A model generated the notes under the pieces. The model saw nothing but the letters and a program-made list of their open reading frames with translations. It was not told the origin of the DNA and did no database searches. Source: an uncultured Ruminococcus sp. (GTDB taxonomy: Bacteria > Bacillota > Clostridia > Oscillospirales > Acutalibacteraceae). Taken from it: a DNA stretch of 11,149 nucleotides. Positions 7,130-11,149 of this stretch are shown here, piece after piece. The DNA is taken from positions 1 to 11,149 of the forward strand of contig USJJ01000023.1 of the NCBI GenBank assembly GCA_900554995.1, read 5' to 3'. Position 1 is the stretch's first letter, and the number at the start of each line of letters is the position of its first letter. The position numbers and the translations under genes are program-made.

Positions 7130-7142
7130 GGGAAGTGATAGC
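7130..7142 (+). promoter_or_regulatory. Ribosome binding site supporting the GTG start of the Sir2 gene
   Basis: GGGAAG (7130-7135) lies 7 bp before GTG 7143. The ATG at 7128-7130 overlaps this element and has no purine-rich site of its own, so GTG is the better start. Confidence 0.65.
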
Positions 7143-7886
7143 GTGGATGAGAAAAAAATCAACAGGTTCGCTCAGCTCATAAACAATTCGCAAAGGACGG
7201 TTTTCTTCGGCGGAGCCGGCGTTTCGACCGAGAGCGGAGTCAAGGACTACCGCAGTGAGGACGGGCTTTACAACACCGTGCACGAATACGGCGTTTCGCC
7301 CGAGACGATTCTCAGCCACAGCTTTTTCGTCTCAAATCCCGAAACATTCTACGATTTCTATTATAAATATTTTTTGGAGATCGACGTCCTGCCGAACACG
7401 GCGCACAAGGTTCTTGCCGAGATGGAGAAAAAGGGCAAGCTCTCCTCGGTTATAACGCAGAACATTGACGGGCTTCATCAGAAAGCAGGCAGTAAAAATG
7501 TTCTTGAGTTGCACGGAACAACCGCCGTTCACTACTGTATGGAATGCGGCAAGCCGTATCCTCTCGATAAGCTGAAAGCGCTCAAGGGCAAGGTTCCTTA
7601 CTGCGAAAAATGCGGCGGCCTTGTCCGTCCCGAGGTGGTGCTCTATGAGGAACCTCTCAACGAGAATACGGTCGAAAAGGCAATCGGAGAAATTTCAGCG
7701 GCGGAACTTCTGATTATCGGCGGAACCTCGCTTGCGGTTTATCCTGCGGCAATGTATATACGTTATTTCAGAGGATCACACATTGTTCTTATCAACAAGG
7801 GCAAAACCGACCTTGACTCGAATGCGGATCTCGTTTTCAGAGACAGTATCGGTCAGGTGCTCGGAGGTATAGAAAACAAGATATAA
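7143..7886 (+). CDS. cobB: Sir2 family NAD-dependent protein deacylase (sirtuin)
   Basis: A 247-aa cytoplasmic sirtuin that removes acyl groups from lysine using NAD+, releasing nicotinamide and O-acyl-ADP-ribose. The NAD-binding motif is GGAGVSTESGVKDYRSEDGL (23-42), where the common GIPDFRS reads GVKDYRS. TQNIDGLHQKAG (105-116) and LELHG with the catalytic His124 follow. A four-cysteine zinc site is formed by C132/C135 and C154/C157. RPEVVLYEE (162-170) and IIGGTSLAVYPAA (191-203) complete the Rossmann part. Length is normal for bacterial CobB-like proteins, and no residue essential to the fold is missing. I chose GTG 7143 because of its Shine-Dalgarno and promoter spacing; ATG 7128 would add five residues. 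It is first in an operon with the flavin-type protein 12 bp downstream. The symbol follows general usage for bacterial Sir2 proteins; substrate is unknown. Confidence 0.94.
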   Translation: MDEKKINRFAQLINNSQRTVFFGGAGVSTESGVKDYRSEDGLYNTVHEYGVSPETILSHSFFVSNPETFYDFYYKYFLEIDVLPNTAHKVLAEMEKKGKLSSVITQNIDGLHQKAGSKNVLELHGTTAVHYCMECGKPYPLDKLKALKGKVPYCEKCGGLVRPEVVLYEEPLNENTVEKAIGEISAAELLIIGGTSLAVYPAAMYIRYFRGSHIVLINKGKTDLDSNADLVFRDSIGQVLGGIENKI

Positions 7887-7891
7887 GGCGG
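7885..7891 (+). promoter_or_regulatory. Ribosome binding site supporting the TTG start of the split-barrel protein
   Basis: AAGGCGG overlaps the Sir2 stop codon TAA and sits 7 bp before TTG 7899. The nearest ATG (7911) has no comparable site, and starting at TTG yields MFREMRR, the N-terminus usual in this protein family. Confidence 0.7.
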
Positions 7892-7898
7892 TATTAAT

Positions 7899-8378
7899 TT
7901 GTTCAGAGAAATGAGAAGGATCAAGCAGCAGCTTACACAGGAGGAATGTGAAAAAATTCTTGAGTGCGGAAGAACGGGCGTTCTCGCCGTTCTCTGCGAC
8001 GACGGCTATCCCTACACCGTGCCGATCAACTATTACTACACGGACGGCAAAATCTATCTTCACTGTGCAAAGTCGGGCCACAAGCTCGACGCAATAAGGA
8101 GCAACCCTAAGGTTTCATTCTGCGTTGTTGAACGTGACGACATACTGCAGGAAAAATTCACAACCCTCTTCAAAAGCGCTGTCGCTTTCGGAAAAGCGGA
8201 AATTCTCACCGACAAGGAGGAGATGCGTTCGTCGGTCACTGCGCTTGCCGAAAAATACTGCCCCGACTTTCTTGACGAAGTCACCACAGAGGTTGAGCAC
8301 GGATTCGACATGCTTTGTATGATAAAAATTAACATTGAACACCTCACAGGCAAACAAGGAAAAGAATTAATAAAATAA
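7899..8378 (+). CDS. Pyridoxamine 5'-phosphate oxidase-like FMN-binding split-barrel protein (NimA-type)
   Basis: A 159-aa cytoplasmic protein of the pyridoxamine-phosphate-oxidase-like superfamily, of the type often annotated as nitroimidazole resistance protein. Visible family features are MFREMRRIKQQLTQEE at the start, GRTGVLAVLCDDGYPYTVPI (24-43), the beta-strand and phosphate-contact segment IYLHCAKSGHKLDAIRSNPK (52-71), SAVAFGKAEIL (93-103) and the closing IEHLTGKQGK (146-155). It probably binds FMN or a related cofactor as a dimer and acts as a reductase, but the electron donor and substrate cannot be read from sequence. True pyridoxine biosynthesis is unlikely given the short length and missing PNPOx C-terminal motif. 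It is translated from TTG, 12 bp after the Sir2 gene and 16 bp before the DUF2804 gene, so all three share the 7084-7112 promoter. Confidence 0.9.
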   Translation: MFREMRRIKQQLTQEECEKILECGRTGVLAVLCDDGYPYTVPINYYYTDGKIYLHCAKSGHKLDAIRSNPKVSFCVVERDDILQEKFTTLFKSAVAFGKAEILTDKEEMRSSVTALAEKYCPDFLDEVTTEVEHGFDMLCMIKINIEHLTGKQGKELIK

Positions 8379-8394
8379 TGAGGGAGGAAATCCG

Positions 8395-9513
8395 ATGAAA
8401 AATAAAGTTATCAGGTTAACTTCATTTATTCTGACGATCATCATCGCAATGAGCACAATTTTCTACACTTCGGCATTTGACGAATCGGGACAAATAAAAA
8501 TCACCGAGCCGACGCCGCTCCTGAAAGAGGACGGCAGTCTCACTCAGCCCGGCTATTGCTTCTCGGAGCTTTACCGCTACGACCGCAGTGCGATCAAGGC
8601 GAACAAGACCCGCATCAAGGAATGGGACTTTTATCAGATATCCAACAGCCGTTATGTTATGCAGGTCACGATGGCGGATATTTCCCTCGGCGGAGCAGCT
8701 AATGTAACCCTCTTCGATATGCAGACGGGCAAAAGTTACAGTGCGGTTTCTCTCCGGCTTCTGAGCTTCGGCAGATTCGGCCTTTCCGAGACGGCTATGT
8801 CTCCTCAGACTTTTTCACGTCACAAGCTCGGTTTCAATCTCGACGTTGACGTCACCGAGACAAAGCGCACGATCAAATTCGACGGCCGCACGGGCGGCAA
8901 GCCTTTCACCGTTGACATTTCAATGGATATGTTCCCGAATCATGAGTATCTCGCAATGGCTCTCCCGTTCGGCGAAAGGGACAGCAAAAAATTCTACTAT
9001 AATCAGAAAATCAACTGTATGCCTGTCACGGGAACAGTCAGAATCGGCGATATGACGGTAGAATTTGACCCATCGGATACGTTCTGCGTTCTTGACTGGG
9101 GACGCGGAGTCTGGCCCTACCACACCAACTGGTACTGGGGTAACGGCAGCACCAAGCTTCCGAACGGCGACATCTTCGGATTTGAAATCGGCTGGGGCTT
9201 CGGCGATATGAGCGCCGCAACGGAAAACACTCTTTTTCTAAACGGCAAGGCTCACAAAATCGGCGAAATCTACCTTGAAAAAGATGAAAACGACTGGATG
9301 AAACCTTGGAAGTTCACATCGTCGGACGGCCGCTTTGAAATGACAATGACTCCGTTCTACGACAACTATACAAAGTCGAGAGTTATTTTTATCGGCAATA
9401 TCTGCCACCAGGTTTTCGGCAGATGGAACGGCACTGTTACACTGGACGACGGCACTGTTCTTGAGATCAAGGATATGGTTGCATTCTGTGAAAACTCGGA
9501 CAATATGTGGTAA
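8395..9513 (+). CDS. Exported DUF2804 family protein
   Basis: A 372-aa protein whose body from residue 33 matches the DUF2804 family: ITEPTPLLKEDGSLTQPGY (36-54), then LYRYDRSAIK and KEWDFYQISN, and the hallmark DWGRGVWPYHTNWYWGNGS (234-252). GFEIGWGFGD and a late FGRWNGTVTLDDG segment (341-353) follow. No biochemical function is established for this family as far as I know. Unusually, the family core is preceded by about 30 residues, MKNKVIRLTSFILTIIIAMS plus TIFYTSAFDE, that look like a Sec signal peptide with a possible cut near TSA/F (27-28). No lipobox cysteine is present. The start ATG has AGGGAGG 7 bp upstream (8381-8387). It is the last gene of the Sir2 operon, followed by a terminator. 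Substrate, partner and reason for export are unknown. Confidence 0.88.
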   Translation: MKNKVIRLTSFILTIIIAMSTIFYTSAFDESGQIKITEPTPLLKEDGSLTQPGYCFSELYRYDRSAIKANKTRIKEWDFYQISNSRYVMQVTMADISLGGAANVTLFDMQTGKSYSAVSLRLLSFGRFGLSETAMSPQTFSRHKLGFNLDVDVTETKRTIKFDGRTGGKPFTVDISMDMFPNHEYLAMALPFGERDSKKFYYNQKINCMPVTGTVRIGDMTVEFDPSDTFCVLDWGRGVWPYHTNWYWGNGSTKLPNGDIFGFEIGWGFGDMSAATENTLFLNGKAHKIGEIYLEKDENDWMKPWKFTSSDGRFEMTMTPFYDNYTKSRVIFIGNICHQVFGRWNGTVTLDDGTVLEIKDMVAFCENSDNMW

Positions 9514-9524
9514 AATCAAATAAT

Positions 9525-9565
9525 AAAAGTGAGTCGATGCACAAAGATGCTGCGGCTCACTTTTT
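9525..9565. terminator. Bidirectional terminator between convergent DUF2804 and GH38 genes
   Basis: A 12-bp stem AAAAGTGAGTCG (9525-9536) pairs with CGGCTCACTTTT (9553-9564) with one G-T wobble around a 16-base loop. On the plus strand it ends in TTTTT, 11 bp after the DUF2804 stop. On the minus strand it ends in TTTTATTATTTG, serving the GH38 gene whose stop is at 9606. The remaining bases to 9605 hold nothing recognisable. Confidence 0.85.
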
Positions 9566-9605
9566 ATATCTTTAAATGCTGTGGAAAGACTTAAACCAAT
9601 GCCAT

Positions 9606-11149
9606 TTATCCCAGCTCCGTAAGCAGGATTTCCTTTATTTCTCCGCCGTCAATCGGGATATATACCGTTTTGAACTCCTGCGGACGGAAATTCAGCGCAA
9701 CCTTTCTGCCGATGAATTTCAGATCGAGCGTTGCCGTGCACTGCATTCCGCCTGTCTCGATCGCACGAAGCACATATCCGCTGCCGTCCTCTGCGATTTT
9801 AACCGTCTGAACTATTACATTGTCGGCGTTCACGCTCATTCCGCAGTAGCTCGGCGGAAGCGTTCCCTTATGATGTGTTTCCTGATAGAGCCTGAGCGGA
9901 TTGTTTAGGATTTCCGCCTCACGCACAAGCTCCGAATAATTTCCGCTCTCGTATGTCATAAACGCATATGTAAACTCAAGCTCGTCACAGTCAAGCATTT
10001 CCATATTGGTGTCACGTGTTTTCTGACCGTAATGATCAAGATATGCGCACGCTCTGGCGGCGATCATTCTCATCTCGTTTCCTATTGCACAAAAGCTGTA
10101 ACGTCCGTTGTTAATCAGTGCAAAACCTTCTGTGCCGTCCTCAAGAGCCGTCCAACCCTGAGCCGGCTCTTCCTCACCGTTTGTCGGCTTTTTGATAAAT
10201 CCGAACGGCATTGAATAAACCGCAGTCGGCTTGTTTACGGTAATCGGGAATGTCAGCTTGAGAACCTTATAGTCCTCTCCGAACTGTGTTTTGCACCTTA
10301 CCTCCACCTTGTCGCTGTCCTTGTGAAGCGTGTAATACTGAGTCAACTCGGAATTGTTGTAATGGGTTTTAACCTTGAGCGTCGCACGGAGCGTTCCTGT
10401 TTCGGCAATCTCAAATTCCGCATTGCCGAAAGAGCCGACATCCTTGTTGAAATCGAACACAAGATGACCCCACGTGTCGCTGTCCCTGTCCTCGCAGACG
10501 ACTGCACCCATCGGTCTGTCGCAAAACTCCTTGTTCTTTTTCTTATTAAAATATGATATGATGCGTCCGTCCCCGTCAAATTCAAGACGTACAACACTGT
10601 TTTCAATAAATCTTTCACCGATCGAAAATTGATTTTCTCTTTTCTGCGGAACATAGTTCTGCTCGTCCTTAAAGATGAAATACGTTGAGTAACCGTAGGC
10701 AGGAATCTCCGCCTCAAAGAGGCATCTATTCACGCTCCGACCGTCGGTATACGGCGCTCTCACCATCTGAAATTCGACGTCATTGTTATTCTCATCAACA
10801 ACGCCCGATACCCAATGCTCACCGAAGCTCGCTGTTCCTTTGACAGGAAACGAATGGGGATTGAACACAACCATCGGAGCGCCCTCGCCTTTTCTGATCC
10901 AAAGGCGGCCTCTGATTTCCGACGGCTCGGCGTCGAAAAATTTTGTTGTGTTAACTCTCCACGAGATCCTCTCAGCCGCAAAACTGCCGATCTCCATCGC
11001 AGTTTCCTTTGCGTAACCGAAGCCTGCATATGCATCATCGTAAGCAGGCTTGATCGAACAGCCCGCAAGGATGTCGTGAAACTGATTGAACAGCACCTTT
11101 TCCCATGCAGAACGGAACTGCGTATTGAAGTCGGCGATACCGATTTTGG
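9606..11149 (-). CDS. GH38 alpha-mannosidase, C-terminal part (5' end beyond window)
   Basis: The frame is open from the window edge (KIGIADFNTQFRSAWEKV) into LFNQFHDILAGCSIKPAYDDA. This is the end of the helical domain of family 38 alpha-mannosidases, where the His of FHD is one of the four zinc ligands. About 480 residues of beta-sandwich follow, including MVVFNPHSFPVKG, EAEIPAYGYSTYFI, VVRLEFDGDGRIISYFNKKK, DRDSDTWGHLVFDF, a RYSFCAIGNEMRMIAARAC block and a final LNFRPQEFKTVYI strand. The catalytic nucleophile domain lies outside the window. GH38 enzymes release alpha-linked mannose from N-glycan-type chains and act by a retaining mechanism with zinc. Any internal start, such as the GTG at 11094-11096, is an artefact of truncation. 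The gene converges on the DUF2804 operon and shares its terminator. Together with GH125 it points to mannan or N-glycan use. Confidence 0.95.
   Translation of the reverse strand, partial: KIGIADFNTQFRSAWEKVLFNQFHDILAGCSIKPAYDDAYAGFGYAKETAMEIGSFAAERISWRVNTTKFFDAEPSEIRGRLWIRKGEGAPMVVFNPHSFPVKGTASFGEHWVSGVVDENNNDVEFQMVRAPYTDGRSVNRCLFEAEIPAYGYSTYFIFKDEQNYVPQKRENQFSIGERFIENSVVRLEFDGDGRIISYFNKKKNKEFCDRPMGAVVCEDRDSDTWGHLVFDFNKDVGSFGNAEFEIAETGTLRATLKVKTHYNNSELTQYYTLHKDSDKVEVRCKTQFGEDYKVLKLTFPITVNKPTAVYSMPFGFIKKPTNGEEEPAQGWTALEDGTEGFALINNGRYSFCAIGNEMRMIAARACAYLDHYGQKTRDTNMEMLDCDELEFTYAFMTYESGNYSELVREAEILNNPLRLYQETHHKGTLPPSYCGMSVNADNVIVQTVKIAEDGSGYVLRAIETGGMQCTATLDLKFIGRKVALNFRPQEFKTVYIPIDGGEIKEILLTELG

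Noticed and set aside
7128-7142. ATG 7128 as the Sir2 start
   Set aside because: It has no Shine-Dalgarno and lies only about nine bases from the predicted transcription start; GTG 7143 has both.
9537-9552. GATGC direct repeat in the loop of the 9525-9565 hairpin as an attachment site or repeat element
   Set aside because: Only five bases, within a terminator loop, with no integrase or element boundary nearby.
1-11149. CRISPR arrays, tRNA or rRNA genes, insertion sequences, phage or defence genes
   Set aside because: I found no direct-repeat arrays, cloverleaf sequences, transposase or integrase proteins or inverted-repeat ends; nearly all of the window is accounted for by the listed genes.

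Overview
The window looks like chromosomal DNA of an anaerobic gut-type Clostridia member, probably Oscillospiraceae/Ruminococcaceae. This rests on the gene content: GH125, GH89 and GH38 glycosidases, a SEDS protein paired with a class B PBP, a Sir2 / nitroimidazole-resistance-type flavoprotein pair, and a small secreted protein with a cohesin-like look. It also rests on Shine-Dalgarno sequences with AGGAG cores and clean sigma-A promoters. Taxonomy is inferred from protein style only; no rRNA or marker gene is present.

Layout. (1) Positions 1-3045, minus strand: a two-gene glycosidase operon. A divergent GH89 alpha-N-acetylglucosaminidase-like gene comes first, followed 15 bp later by a GH125 exo-alpha-1,6-mannosidase. 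The GH125 reading frame is broken by a one-base insertion near 235-238, and its 3' end lies outside the window. (2) 3134-3166: a strong intrinsic terminator for the minus-strand gene above it. (3) 3183-3971, minus: a secreted protein of unknown function with a signal peptide, a beta-rich cohesin-like core and a hydrophobic C-terminal helix. (4) 4170-7015, minus: a SEDS glycosyltransferase gene (GTG start) overlapping by 4 bp the gene of its class B penicillin-binding protein, forming a peptidoglycan synthase pair. (5) 7016-7142: a compact divergent promoter region with two good sigma-A promoters back to back, their -35 boxes 5 bp apart. (6) 7143-9513, plus: a three-gene operon of Sir2 deacylase (GTG start), FMN-binding split-barrel protein (TTG start) and an exported DUF2804 protein. 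(7) 9525-9565: a probable bidirectional terminator. (8) 9606-11149, minus: the C-terminal part of a GH38 alpha-mannosidase, cut by the window edge.

How the genes fit together. GH38 and GH125 both remove mannose, and GH89 removes alpha-GlcNAc. The GH89 and GH125 proteins have no visible signal peptide, which suggests intracellular breakdown of imported host or yeast glycan fragments. The GH38 N-terminus is not visible. The central SEDS-PBP pair is cell-wall housekeeping. The Sir2 operon has no obvious functional link to either.

No mobile element, CRISPR array, tRNA or rRNA was seen. The most notable points are the GH125 frameshift, the altered active-site motifs of the GH89-like protein, the DIP[IV]S[KR] repeat tail on the SEDS protein, the signal peptide on a DUF2804 protein, and the unrecognised secreted protein next to the wall-synthesis pair. 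I do not see a convincing new multi-gene system.
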